Source: an uncultured Bradyrhizobium sp. (GTDB lineage: Bacteria; Pseudomonadota; Alphaproteobacteria; Rhizobiales; Xanthobacteraceae). From it: a DNA stretch of 64,000 bases. Below the pieces are notes generated by a model. The model had not been told where the DNA came from, ran no database searches, and saw only the letters and a list, made by a program, of their open reading frames with translations. The stretch covers positions 143,589-207,588 of the forward strand of contig NZ_CANSMR010000013.1 of NCBI RefSeq assembly GCF_947648125.1. The letters run 5' to 3'. The translations under genes were made by a program, and so were the position numbers. Below, one piece after another: positions 17,513 to 25,816 of this stretch. The first letter of the stretch is position 1, and each line of letters starts with the position of its first letter.

Positions 17513-18023
17513 GGCGCGGAGGTTCTGCGAATTTGATTAAAGACTCTTCAACGCATTTCGACTGTTTGATTTCAGCCGTCTTTAACCATGCGGTGGAACC
17601 CGGCACGGCAACCCGCGCGATCGCATCGATCTCGTTGTGTCAACAGCCGCCGCGAATGCTCTGCATCACGACGCAACGGGGCGAGGTGATCGCCACCGCG
17701 CCGTTTGATCGCGAATGCATTGGGTTCGACATCCTGTGTCCGGCATCATCATTCACCTTTAGATTGCTTTTGACGACATTACAATCTTGCTGAAATCAGA
17801 CAGACGGTATCCGAGACGGGTGGCCCGTACCCAACCGGCAAAGCCACGGAATATATTTGCAGGCGCTTCAACGCCTTGATTCGGCGCCTGTTTGAGCCAC
17901 GCATCGCAATGCGGCATCACGGGGGAACCTCGAGCTTGGCAGCAAGGCTGACTTTTTCGGCCGGGAACCACTTGCTAGTTTTTGCGTTAATGCGGGTAGC
18001 GATGTGAACCAAGGGAGCGTCCA
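17513..18023. other. Intergenic stretch, no gene recognised
   Basis: These 511 bases between the extensin-like gene and the 31-codon gene are more AT-rich than the neighbours. An 86-codon frame (17533-17793) shows no ribosome binding site or conserved-looking pattern, so I leave it out. Promoters of the two divergent flanking genes should lie here. Confidence 0.5.
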
Positions 18024-18119
18024 ATGGATTTCGCGAGTCCTCTGCTGAGCAAGCTGAGCATTGTGGCCGCGTACATCGCGTTCGCCTTCGTCGGCGCCAT
18101 CATCCTCGGCCTGTTCTAA
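18024..18119 (+). CDS. 31-residue single-span membrane protein
   Basis: The peptide starts MDFASPLLSKLSIVAAYIAF and ends in a hydrophobic VGAIILGLF; essentially residues 9-31 form one membrane helix. An AAGGGAGCG ribosome binding site lies before the ATG, and a perfect intrinsic-type terminator hairpin follows 25 bases after the stop. This promoter-gene-terminator-like layout supports a real small gene. Function is unknown; small single-span proteins often modulate larger membrane complexes. Confidence 0.65.
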   Translation: MDFASPLLSKLSIVAAYIAFAFVGAIILGLF

Positions 18120-18144
18120 AGCATTCGACCAGGTCATCAGTTCA

Positions 18145-18182
18145 GCGCCCGGCGGCCGCCCTCGCCGGGCGCTTTGCATTTT
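18145..18182 (+). terminator. Intrinsic terminator after the 31-codon gene
   Basis: A 10-bp GC stem (GCGCCCGGCG / CGCCGGGCGC, 8-base loop) is followed by TTTGCATTTTC, a broken T-tract on the plus strand. Confidence 0.7.
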
Positions 18183-18210
18183 CAAACGCTCGGCGCCCGA
18201 CTCTATCCAC

Positions 18211-18293
18211 GTCATTGCGAGGAGCGACAACGACGAAGCAATCCATACATCCGCATGCAGAACAGTGGATTGCTTCGCTTCGCTCGCAATGAC
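18211..18293. repeat. Palindromic repeat (GTCATTGCGAG type)
   Basis: The arms GTCATTGCGAGGAGCG and CGCTCGCAATGAC, with GAAGCAATCC / GGATTGCTTC inside, form an 83-bp imperfect inverted repeat. This GTCATTGCGAG...GAAGCAATCC text is a widespread dispersed repeat in Bradyrhizobium-like genomes. Confidence 0.8.
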
Positions 18294-18302
18294 GGAGACA
18301 TC

Positions 18303-18645
18303 TCAAAAATTTGTGCAACTCGATCCGGTGATGCCGCCGATCGTGAAACCGTGGCAGACGAGGCCGGCATTGTCGGGGTCGGGATAGCCGTCGTCGCGCC
18401 GGCGCGGCTCGCGGATGGCGTGGCTGAAGCGCCAGCCGCGGGCGCGCATGCAGCTCTTGTATTGCCGCGACGTCGGCGTGCCGTTCTGCGGCGCGCCGAA
18501 CTCTGCATCGCACACTGCGGCGTCGCCATGCAGCGCGTCGTCGCCGCGCTTCTGTTTTCGACATGTTGGTGTAGATGTCGTTGTCGGCATGGGCGGCGGC
18601 GACACTGCCGGCGAGCAGCAGCGCGACCAGGCTCAGGCGTTTCAT
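18303..18645 (-). pseudogene. Frameshifted small secreted protein gene
   Basis: The 5' part encodes a signal peptide, [20 protein letters not shown], then [12 protein letters not shown]. Near 18555-18565 the reading continues only in the next frame, as [20 protein letters not shown] through [17 protein letters not shown] to GSSCTNF and a stop at 18303. The second part has a sensible composition with Cys residues, while the first frame turns into Arg-rich noise at that point. One extra base (or two missing) at the AAAACAGAAGCGCGG run explains it. It may be a true pseudogene or a sequencing error. The intact product would be a periplasmic protein of about 113 residues. Confidence 0.7.
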
Positions 18646-18748
18646 GTTTGCCTCCATCGCTTGCGACGACAGTGTTGACCTCTATCGGTCGCCCGGGAGG
18701 CAGCAAACGGTTCGACGGCATCCGGTTACAAATTGGACAGCTGCGCGT

Positions 18749-19588
18749 TCAGGAGCGCGGCTCACCCCGGAGTTGCCCCTGCGTGATCACGCGCTGCCGT
18801 GCGCGCGAGACGCGAACCCAGTCGGCACTGGTGCAGTAGACGCGGCCGAGCGCGCAGGACAAGACCCGCAGTCTGTCGGCCCCCTTCAACTCGATCGTGC
18901 CGTAACGGATGGTGCCGCTGCCCTGGCTGGTGACGCCGCCATCCCAGCGCGCGTCCTGCTTCGGCTTCATGTTGATCAGCACCGCTTCGCCGAGATCGCG
19001 CGTGGTCCTGTCGAGCGCATAGCCGCACAACGCCATGCCGCAGAGCCGGATGCGCACCAAATTATTGGCTTCGGTCTGCCAGTCGCCGATCGGACCGTCG
19101 TCCGCCTCGTCGGTCTCGCGCGAGACGCGCATCACCGGCGGCGCCGGACGCGCAGGCGCTGCGGGTACCGCAGCCGGCGGCGGCGGCGGAGCTGCGACGA
19201 CCGGCGGTGGCTGGGGCGTCATCACCCGCGGCGGCGACGGTGCTGACGGTGGCGGAGCGGCAACGGGCGCGACTGGGACGGGCTTGTACACGATGATCGG
19301 CGGCGGCGCGGCAGGTGCTGCCGGCGCGGGCGCAGGCAGCGCGCTGGCGGCCGGCGTGGCCGGGATCGCAGGCGTCGCCGCGGGCGCGGGCACCGGCTTG
19401 ATCGCGCGGCCGTTGTCAGCGCCGTCGTCGCGCCTGGGGCCGCCCGAGACCGAGACGCAGGACAGCGAGCGGCAGCGCGTCGAATCCAGATGGACGCGGT
19501 GGCCGCCAATCGAGAACGTGATGCCCTCACCGGCATGGGCGAAGGGCGTGAACAGCATCAGCGCGACGAGCAGGCAGAAGCGCTTCAT
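18749..19588 (-). CDS. Secreted DUF2147-like protein with Pro/Ala-rich linker
   Basis: This 279-residue protein has a signal peptide (MKRFCLLVALMLFTPFAHA), a short N-terminal module (GITFSIGGHRVHLDSTRC, then SLSCVSVSG), a Pro/Ala-rich linker of about 110 residues, and a C-terminal DUF2147-like domain (GPIGDWQTEANNLVRIRLCG, VLINMKPK, LKGADRLRVLSCALG). Several Cys pairs suggest periplasmic disulfides. I chose ATG 19588, where the signal peptide begins. It is divergent from a clear paralogue at 19769 with the same three-part layout. Function is unknown. Confidence 0.8.
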   Translation of the reverse strand: MKRFCLLVALMLFTPFAHAGEGITFSIGGHRVHLDSTRCRSLSCVSVSGGPRRDDGADNGRAIKPVPAPAATPAIPATPAASALPAPAPAAPAAPPPIIVYKPVPVAPVAAPPPSAPSPPRVMTPQPPPVVAAPPPPPAAVPAAPARPAPPVMRVSRETDEADDGPIGDWQTEANNLVRIRLCGMALCGYALDRTTRDLGEAVLINMKPKQDARWDGGVTSQGSGTIRYGTIELKGADRLRVLSCALGRVYCTSADWVRVSRARQRVITQGQLRGEPRS

Positions 19589-19768
19589 CGAAGCCTCCAA
19601 AACATCCGATGACGCTAGGGGCTCCGTGCTCGCGGCGCAGTGATCTCGGTCACCGTGGCGAGCCATTCGGCTCTGCCCGCAACGTGATGCACATCACGGA
19701 AGCGGGAGCCGATCGCGCGTAGCGTCCGCACCAATCGCCGCCCCCCGCTCAAAGCCATGGAGACCAAG

Positions 19769-20539
19769 ATGAAGAAGCTCGTTGCGATCGCCGCGCTGCT
19801 GATGGCCACCACATCAGCGCATGCCGGCGGCACCGGCATCACCTTCCAGATCGACGGCCAGCGCATCCATGTCGAGGCGCCGCGCAATTGCAGCGCGCTG
19901 TCCTGCATCCGCATCTCGGCGCCCGGCTACAACGGCACGATCGGCGGCATCAGCAAGACTCTCGGCTCGAAGTCCGACGACGATGACGATGTCGCCTCGT
20001 CGACGAGCTCGCCGCCACCCGCGCCACCGCCGGCGCCCGCACCCGCGCCGGTTCAGGCCGCCGCGCCGCAGCCGGCTGCGCCGGCCGCTGCCGCGGTCCC
20101 GCCACCCGCTCCTCCCGCTGCATCGACGACGGTTGCCACCGCGGCCCCCCCGCCGGTCGACCACCCCGCGCCCGTTGCGCCTGCACCAGCCCCGGTCGCC
20201 GCACAGCCAGCGCCGCAGCCGCAAGCCGCTCCTGTTGCCGCCGCGCCGGCACCGGCGACCGGACCGATCGGCGTTTGGGCCACCGAGGAGAACAAGGGCA
20301 ATGTCCGCGTCGAAGCCTGCGGCACCAATCTGTGCGGCTACTCCGAGAAGACCAACGAACGCATCCTGATCAACATGAAGCCCGACGGCAGCAAGTGGAG
20401 CGGCCGCATCCACGATCCCGACTCCGGCCGCAACTACGACTCGACGATCGCGATGAAGGGCCCGAATGCGATGCGCGTGCAAGGCTGCGCCTTCGGCGGC
20501 ATGTTCTGCGGCGGCCAGACCTGGAAGCGGGTCAGCTAG
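19769..20539 (+). CDS. Secreted DUF2147-like protein, paralogue of the divergent gene
   Basis: This 256-residue protein has a signal peptide (MKKLVAIAALLMATTSAHA), the N-terminal module GITFQIDGQRIHVEAPRNC, then SALSCIRISAPG, a Pro/Ala/Val-rich linker (about residues 75-165) and a DUF2147-like domain (GPIGVWATEENKGNVRVEAC, ILINMKPDGSKWSGRI, GMFCGGQTWKRV). ATG 19769 has GGAG six bases upstream; an in-frame ATG at 19757 is possible. It matches the divergent gene 18749-19588 in domain order and motifs, so the two arose by inverted duplication. The domain may bind a lipid or cell-wall ligand, but this is not established. Confidence 0.82.
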   Translation: MKKLVAIAALLMATTSAHAGGTGITFQIDGQRIHVEAPRNCSALSCIRISAPGYNGTIGGISKTLGSKSDDDDDVASSTSSPPPAPPPAPAPAPVQAAAPQPAAPAAAAVPPPAPPAASTTVATAAPPPVDHPAPVAPAPAPVAAQPAPQPQAAPVAAAPAPATGPIGVWATEENKGNVRVEACGTNLCGYSEKTNERILINMKPDGSKWSGRIHDPDSGRNYDSTIAMKGPNAMRVQGCAFGGMFCGGQTWKRVS

Positions 20540-20576
20540 GACGCGAGCTCCGAGATCCGCCTGAATAAATCACCTC

Positions 20577-20666
20577 CGTCATGGCCGGGCTTGTCCCGGC
20601 CATCCACGTCTTTCCCGCTGAATCAAATTAAAGGCGTGGATGCCCGGCACAAGGCCGGGCATGACG
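20577..20666. repeat. Palindromic repeat (CGTCATGGCCGGGC type)
   Basis: The arms CGTCATGGCCGGGCTTGTCC and GGCCGGGCATGACG, plus CATCCACG / CGTGGATG inside, make an imperfect inverted repeat between the DUF2147-like gene and the AraC-type gene. A half-copy of the same text (GATGCCCGGGACGAGCCCGG) is at about 28649-28677. Confidence 0.75.
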
Positions 20667-20759
20667 AGACGATTGAAGGTGCCCAGCTTCATGTCGATCG
20701 CCGGACGCGCTATAAGCGCAGCCGTGTCGAGGTTGAATCGAACCTGCGGGCGGCTTGCG

Positions 20760-21863
20760 ATGGCGATGACGGCTCTTGAACTCGGTCTCCGGGGCGCGGT
20801 GGTTGCGCTGTTCCTGGTGGTTTGCGCGGTGCTGCTGCTGCGCTACGCGGCGGTGCATCGCGCCGCGCATCTCGGTGCCGCGATGGGCGTTGCCGGCGCG
20901 GCCTACGCGATTTCGACGGCACCATTCTTTCCCGCATCGTCATTCGGCTGGAGCTCTCCGTTCGTCGCCTTCGCGATGGGCTCGCCGGTGATCTTCTGGC
21001 TGTGGGCGCGCGCGATGTTCGACGAGCGGTTTACGCTGCGGCCCTGGCACGCGGCGGTGTGGACGCTGCTCGCCGGCCTTGGCGTTGTGAGTCACAATTG
21101 CTGGACCATCTTGCCCGATCTCGCCGGGCGGTGCGGCCGCGCCCTGGCGCTGGCGACGATCGCCTTCGCCCTGCTCGGGATCGCGCAGATTCCGAAGGGA
21201 TGGCGCACCGCCGTGACAACGGCACGCGGCCGGATCCGGATCGCGCTGCTGATCGGCATCGGCCTTCAGATGATGTTCGCCGCCGCGGCCGGGCTCGCCG
21301 CGATTCCGACCCGCTCCATCAGCCTCAGCGCCGCACTCGCGCTTGCCGCATTCGCGCTGATCGCGATCTGGATGATGCTGTTCGATCCGCCCGAGAGCCA
21401 GCCGGCGGTTGCCGGCGGCGGAAGGGGCCAGTCCGCGCCGGTCGCGCGTTCGCTCGCGAATGCCGGGCCGCCTGCCGCCAGCCAGGCCGCGCTCAATCAT
21501 CTCAAGCACCTGATGGCGACCGAGCGGACCTACCGGCAGGAGGGGCTGACCATCGGCGTACTGGCGGTCAAGCTCGGCATGCCGGAATACCGGCTGCGGA
21601 CGCTGATCAATGACGGGCTCGGCCACCGCAACTTCAATGCCTTCCTCAACCGCTACCGGCCCGACGAGGCCAAGGCGGCGCTCGCCGATGCCGGCCAGGC
21701 CGAGGTGCCGGTGCTGACGATTGCGCTCGATGCCGGATTCCAGTCGCTGGCGCCGTTCAACCGCGCCTTCAAGGCGGACACCGGGCTGGCGCCGACCGAG
21801 TTTCGGCGCCGGGCGACAGCCGCGCAAACCACGGACACCGCAGAAATCGCCCGGCCGGGGTGA
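20760..21863 (+). CDS. AraC-family regulator with N-terminal membrane domain
   Basis: This 367-residue protein has an N-terminal half with about six to seven hydrophobic segments (residues 1-230) and a C-terminal AraC/XylS helix-turn-helix (LTIGVLAVKLGMPEYRLRTL, GLGHRNFNAFLNRYRPDEAK, LTIALDAGFQSLAPFNRAFK). This is a membrane-bound AraC regulator, which probably senses an envelope signal. Start MAMTALELGLRG at 20760 (or ATG 20766) begins the first helix; the upstream frame runs through a dispersed repeat and is not credible. Target genes are unknown. Confidence 0.85.
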   Translation: MAMTALELGLRGAVVALFLVVCAVLLLRYAAVHRAAHLGAAMGVAGAAYAISTAPFFPASSFGWSSPFVAFAMGSPVIFWLWARAMFDERFTLRPWHAAVWTLLAGLGVVSHNCWTILPDLAGRCGRALALATIAFALLGIAQIPKGWRTAVTTARGRIRIALLIGIGLQMMFAAAAGLAAIPTRSISLSAALALAAFALIAIWMMLFDPPESQPAVAGGGRGQSAPVARSLANAGPPAASQAALNHLKHLMATERTYRQEGLTIGVLAVKLGMPEYRLRTLINDGLGHRNFNAFLNRYRPDEAKAALADAGQAEVPVLTIALDAGFQSLAPFNRAFKADTGLAPTEFRRRATAAQTTDTAEIARPG

Positions 21864-21990
21864 GAATTCACTCCTCGATTTCAGAAATCGATAGGCTTGC
21901 GGTCCCACAATCTGCCTTTGCTGTGCCGGCACAGGCGCGGATTGCGTCACGGCGTGACATGACAACGTGGCAAGCGGAGTTCGAGGGCCG

Positions 21991-22605
21991 ATGAAGCACT
22001 TTTTTACCGCGGCAAGGCTGCTCGCCCTCGACCTGGCGTCGACCCTTGTCTTTCTTGTTCTGTTCCTGCTGACGCACAACACCGCGCTTTCGGTCGGTAT
22101 CGGCATCGCGTTCGGTGTCACGCAGATCGGCATCCAGATGGTGCGCCGGAGGCGGATCGACACCATGGAATGGCTGAGCCTGTTCCTGGTGGTCACCGCC
22201 GGCACCGCGACATTACTCACGAATGACCCGCGCTTCGTGCTGTTCAAGCCGAGCGTGATCTACGCCATCGTCGGCGTCGTGATGCTCAAGCCCGGCTGGC
22301 TCAACCGCTATCTGCCCGAGATCGCGCAGACCGTCGTGCCCGATGTCGCCGTCAAGGTCGGCTACGTCTGGTCGGGGTTGATGTTCGTCTCCGCCGCCGT
22401 GAACGCCTTCGTCGCGCTGACCTGTGAGATCACGACATGGGCCGTCGTGATGCCGATCTTCGGCATCGTCAGCAAGATCGTGGTGTTCCTCGGCGGCTTT
22501 GCCGCGATCCGCTTCACCGCCAGGCGCCGCATCCGCGCCATGCCCGAGGCCCAGCGCGAGGCCGTGCTCGCGCTCGAGGGGGCTCCGGCGACGGCGACAC
22601 CGTAA
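21991..22605 (+). CDS. YciB/IspZ-like inner membrane septation protein family
   Basis: This 204-residue protein has five to six membrane helices and the YciB/IspZ layout: a first helix, then the cytoplasmic loop QIGIQMVRRRRIDTMEWLSL, then LLTNDPRFVLFKPSVIYAIVG, a signature region of the family (typically D-RFI--KPT). In enterobacteria YciB acts in cell envelope synthesis and intracellular septation. ATG 21991 has GAGGG upstream. The usual neighbours (dapF, ftsY or ccm genes) are absent here, so this is probably a secondary paralogue rather than the housekeeping copy. Confidence 0.75.
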   Translation: MKHFFTAARLLALDLASTLVFLVLFLLTHNTALSVGIGIAFGVTQIGIQMVRRRRIDTMEWLSLFLVVTAGTATLLTNDPRFVLFKPSVIYAIVGVVMLKPGWLNRYLPEIAQTVVPDVAVKVGYVWSGLMFVSAAVNAFVALTCEITTWAVVMPIFGIVSKIVVFLGGFAAIRFTARRRIRAMPEAQREAVLALEGAPATATP

Positions 22606-22761
22606 GGGCTGACGTCAACCGTCCGCGTGTGGTTAACGAAACAAGCGGGGCACGCGACGAAACCATTTTTCAGTGCGCACGAAGAATTGCCGAAACCAAG
22701 CCTGCCTAGTGATGGCCTCGACAACGCGCTGCAACGGCGCGACCACCACAAGGGGGACATC

Positions 22762-23088
22762 ATGGCTTTCACCGCTTCGACGCTGCGTCATGGCAAACTG
22801 CTGGCGGCAACCGCGTTCACGCTCGGTCTGCTGACGTCGGCGTCCTATGCCTACACCGACGAACAGCAGCAGATGTGCACCGGCGACGCGATGCGGCTGT
22901 GCAGCTCGGAAATCCCCGACGTCGATCGCGTCACCGCCTGCATGGTGCGCCAGCGCGCCCTGCTCAGCGACGGCTGCAAGGCGGTCTTTCACTATGTCCC
23001 TCCTGCGACGGCCGCGCAGCCCGCTAACTATGCTCCCGCGGCCAAGCCGGCGAAGCCACTCAACATCACTCCTCACAAACGCGGCTAA
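22762..23088 (+). CDS. Small secreted Cys-containing protein
   Basis: This 108-residue protein has a signal peptide ending near SASYA (residue about 30) and then a compact domain with four Cys residues: QQQMCTGDAMRLCSSEIPDV, VTACMVRQRALLSDGCKAVF. The C-X7-C ... C-X11-C spacing resembles the cysteine-rich repeat of eukaryotic golgi apparatus protein 1 (GLG1), which is also seen in short rhizobial proteins. The tail is Pro/Ala/Lys-rich. The start has AGGGGGAC at a good distance. It acts in the periplasm; the role is unknown. Confidence 0.75.
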   Translation: MAFTASTLRHGKLLAATAFTLGLLTSASYAYTDEQQQMCTGDAMRLCSSEIPDVDRVTACMVRQRALLSDGCKAVFHYVPPATAAQPANYAPAAKPAKPLNITPHKRG

Positions 23089-23241
23089 CCAAAACCCCCA
23101 ACAACGACCAAGCGCCGCGCTTCCTTCCGGGAGTGCGGTGCTTGATCGTTCGGGTCCGCCATGACAACAAGGCAGAACCGTTCATTCGGCATTCAGCCTG
23201 ACGCGGCTCAATTGCCGATCCCCAATGCCTCCCGGGAATCG

Positions 23242-24843
23242 ATGGTGATGCGCCGCGCCTTCCTTTATGCGCTCCTGCTTGGTGCCGGCGTCACGATGGG
23301 TTGGCATACAACAGCCAATGCCGCGCCGGAGCTGACGCAGTTTGCGCAAGCGCAGCCTGCACCGGCGCCCTCGGCCGCCCCGGCGCCGAATGCGACACCG
23401 TCAACGCCAGCGCCTGCGACGCCCGCTCCGGCCGCCGCGCCGCAGGCCGCAGCTCCCGAGCCGATCGGCAACGTCGCGACGCTGACCGGCACCGCCACCG
23501 TCACGCGCAACAACTCCACGACGCCGCTGCAGATCCGCGACGACATCTTCGCCAATGACGACCTCGCGACATCCGCGACCTCCTCGCTCGGCATCACCTT
23601 CAACGACGGCACCACCTTCAACCTGAGGGCCAACGCCAGGATCACGATCGACAACTACGTCTACGAGGACGGCGGCCAGCAGAACAGCGCGCTGTTCAAC
23701 GTCGCCAAGGGAACCGCGGCGTTCGTCGCCGCAGCCGTCGCCAAGACCGGCGACATGAAGATCTCGACCCCGACCGCAACGCTCGGCATCCGCGGCACCA
23801 CAGGCCTTGTCGAAGTACCGGAAGGCGCGAATGCGACCGGCAACAATGTCGGCATCAAGCTCTATCCCGACGCCGACGGACATGTCGGCCGCATCGAGGT
23901 CAACGACCGCAGCGGCGCCTCGCTCGGCGTGCTGACGCGCGGCGCGAGCGGCTTTGCGATTCGTCCAGGCACCGGCGGCGCCCGCTTCGCCGCGGTGCCG
24001 CTGACGATCTCGCCGCAACAGATGACGCGCGATCAGGGTTTCGTGCGCGCGGTGCATTCCGCGCAGACGTTGGGCCGTCAGGTCGTGACCGAGCAGCGTG
24101 ACTTCCGCAGAGCCAATCCCGACTTCCGCAGGGCCAACCCGGCCGCGCCCTATCCGAATCGTGGCCAGCCGGTGCAGCCGAACCCGCAGCGCCAGAACGG
24201 CCTGCCGGGCCAGAACCGCAATGCGCCGCAGCAGCCGGGTCAGCAAAACCGTCCGGGCCAGTTGCAGCAGCCCGGCCAGCCGAACCGTCCGGGCCAGCCG
24301 CAGCAACCGGGCACGCAACCGGGCACACCTGGCCGGCAGGGCTCGCAGCAGCAGCCGGGCACGCAGCAGCAAGGCGGCGCACAGCACGCGCTGCCCGGCC
24401 AGCCCGGCGGCACGACACTGCCGCACGCGCCCGGCGTCCAGACGCCGGGCGGACAACGGCCTGCGGGACAACAGCCCGCGCGCCAAGAACCTGCGCGCCA
24501 AGGACCCTCACGCCAAGGACCCTCACGCCAAGGCGGCGCAGCGCCACCCGTCGGGCAACAACCGCCTGCACGTCAAGGCGGCCTGCAGCCCGGACGCACA
24601 CCGGTGCCGGGCGGCGCGCGCCAGCCGGGGCAGCCAAGTCAACCGGGCGCGCCGCGACAGGGCGCGGCGCAGCCTGCGCCGGCGGCACCCGGCCAGGCGC
24701 GGCCCGGCATTCAGCAGGCCGCGCCTAGCGTCCGCCCCGGCATGCAACAGCCCGCAGTGCAGCCACGCCCCGGCGTCCAGCAACGGCGCGCACCGCCGCC
24801 GCGCGCGGCGAGGCCGCAGCCCAAGGACAAGCGTCACAATTGA
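23242..24843 (+). CDS. FecR-domain exported protein with long Pro/Gln-rich tail
   Basis: This 533-residue protein has an N-terminal export signal (MRRAFLYALLLGAGVTMGWH), a Pro/Ala linker and a FecR-like beta domain (about residues 75-230: GNVATLTGTATVTRNNSTTP, GITFNDGTTFNLRANARITI, STPTATLGIRGTTGLVEVPE). The last 250 residues are a repetitive Gly/Pro/Gln/Arg-rich tail (PGQPNRPGQPQQPG-like units). FecR domains in such proteins often sit in surface or envelope-associated proteins rather than iron signalling, and there is no TonB receptor or sigma factor nearby. The start could also be the ATG at 23161, but the 23242 ATG sits right before the signal segment. Confidence 0.75.
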   Translation: MVMRRAFLYALLLGAGVTMGWHTTANAAPELTQFAQAQPAPAPSAAPAPNATPSTPAPATPAPAAAPQAAAPEPIGNVATLTGTATVTRNNSTTPLQIRDDIFANDDLATSATSSLGITFNDGTTFNLRANARITIDNYVYEDGGQQNSALFNVAKGTAAFVAAAVAKTGDMKISTPTATLGIRGTTGLVEVPEGANATGNNVGIKLYPDADGHVGRIEVNDRSGASLGVLTRGASGFAIRPGTGGARFAAVPLTISPQQMTRDQGFVRAVHSAQTLGRQVVTEQRDFRRANPDFRRANPAAPYPNRGQPVQPNPQRQNGLPGQNRNAPQQPGQQNRPGQLQQPGQPNRPGQPQQPGTQPGTPGRQGSQQQPGTQQQGGAQHALPGQPGGTTLPHAPGVQTPGGQRPAGQQPARQEPARQGPSRQGPSRQGGAAPPVGQQPPARQGGLQPGRTPVPGGARQPGQPSQPGAPRQGAAQPAPAAPGQARPGIQQAAPSVRPGMQQPAVQPRPGVQQRRAPPPRAARPQPKDKRHN

Positions 24844-24859
24844 TTGGAAACGCGCGGCG

Positions 24860-25657
24860 TCAGGCCGCGCGGCGCAGCCAGTCGCGCACGCGCTCGATCA
24901 GGTTCTTGCGCGGGGTCGGCTGCACGGCTGCGGCAACGGGTGCGATCTCGCGCGCGGATGCCGGCGGCGCTTCGGGTGCAGTCACTTCAACGACGTGCTC
25001 GCGCTCGGCCACTTCTCCGGCATCCGTTGCGGCATACTCCGGGATCACGGCCGGCTGATCCGGTTCTAGATCTGCCGTCCGCGCATCAACGGCCGCGGGC
25101 ACTTCCGCGACCGCGCGTGCTTCAGCGAGCGCAGGCGTATCGATGACCACGGGCGCGCCAGCGACCGGCTCTTCTTCGGCAAGCTGGGCGCGCCGTCGCT
25201 CCGCGGTCGCAACCCGCAACCGCGCGCGCCGCTCACGCTCGGCGTTCGCCGCGGCCTGCAACGCGATCGGTCCGACATTCTCCAGGAACGCGCGCTCATA
25301 ACCGCGCGACAGGCGATCGAGCGCTTCATCGAGCGGCAGCCAGTCGACTTCCCTGATGTCGCTCATCAACGCGCGCACCGGCTTGCCGCCGGCATCCATG
25401 CGCCAGTAATGCACCACCTTCGAGCGTCCGCCTGAATCATAGACCAGCGTGCCGAGGAATTCATGCACCTCGACGTCGTGGCCGGTTTCCTCCAGCACCT
25501 CGCGCTCGGCGGCGTCGCGCGGCGTCTCGCCATCGTCGAGCTTGCCCTTCGGCAACACCCATTCATTGCGCTTGCGCAGGCGCACGACGGCAAAGCGCGG
25601 TGGAGCCTCCCGCCGCAGCACAATGCCTCCCGCCGCCAGAACAGGCGTCCGCGCCAT
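24860..25657 (-). CDS. Nudix hydrolase with disordered C-terminal extension
   Basis: This 265-residue protein has an intact Nudix box (GKLDDGETPRDAAEREVLEE followed by TG, about residues 38-60, fitting GX5EX7REUXEEXGU) in an N-terminal domain of about 140 residues. The C-terminal 110 residues are Ala/Glu/Val-rich and probably disordered, ending in a basic stretch (PRKNLIERVRDWLRRAA). The Nudix domain resembles diadenosine polyphosphate or mutT-like hydrolases; substrate is undetermined. It is convergent with the FecR-domain gene, 16 bases apart. A dispersed repeat lies upstream, at 25716. Confidence 0.85.
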   Translation of the reverse strand: MARTPVLAAGGIVLRREAPPRFAVVRLRKRNEWVLPKGKLDDGETPRDAAEREVLEETGHDVEVHEFLGTLVYDSGGRSKVVHYWRMDAGGKPVRALMSDIREVDWLPLDEALDRLSRGYERAFLENVGPIALQAAANAERERRARLRVATAERRRAQLAEEEPVAGAPVVIDTPALAEARAVAEVPAAVDARTADLEPDQPAVIPEYAATDAGEVAEREHVVEVTAPEAPPASAREIAPVAAAVQPTPRKNLIERVRDWLRRAA

Positions 25658-25715
25658 CTCGTGTCCATCAGGTTTGCGATTTAGGATCGTCGCACGACGA
25701 TCCCAACCATTCTAA

Positions 25716-25787
25716 AGCATGATCGGGAAAAGTGGAAACCGGTTTTCCCTGCGACAAACGCAAAAGCGTTTGCGCGGAGATCATGCT
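25716..25787. repeat. Palindromic repeat (AGCATGATC type)
   Basis: The outer arms AGCATGATC / GATCATGCT enclose two hairpins (GGGAAAAGTGGAAACC region with GGTTTTCCC, and CAAACGC..GCGTTTGC). I recognise this as a common rhizobial dispersed element. It lies in the gap between the Nudix gene and the phosphatidylserine decarboxylase gene, downstream of the latter. Confidence 0.8.
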
Positions 25788-25816
25788 CAAAGAATGACGC
25801 GCAGGAAACAGCGAGA

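Noticed and set aside
17533-17793. 86-codon frame in the gap before the 31-residue gene
   Set aside because: No ribosome binding site, no plausible domain and Cys/Thr/Ile-rich scattered composition.
20542-20700. Possible CRISPR or phage-related repeat
   Set aside because: It is a single palindromic repeat, without direct repeats or spacers of regular length.
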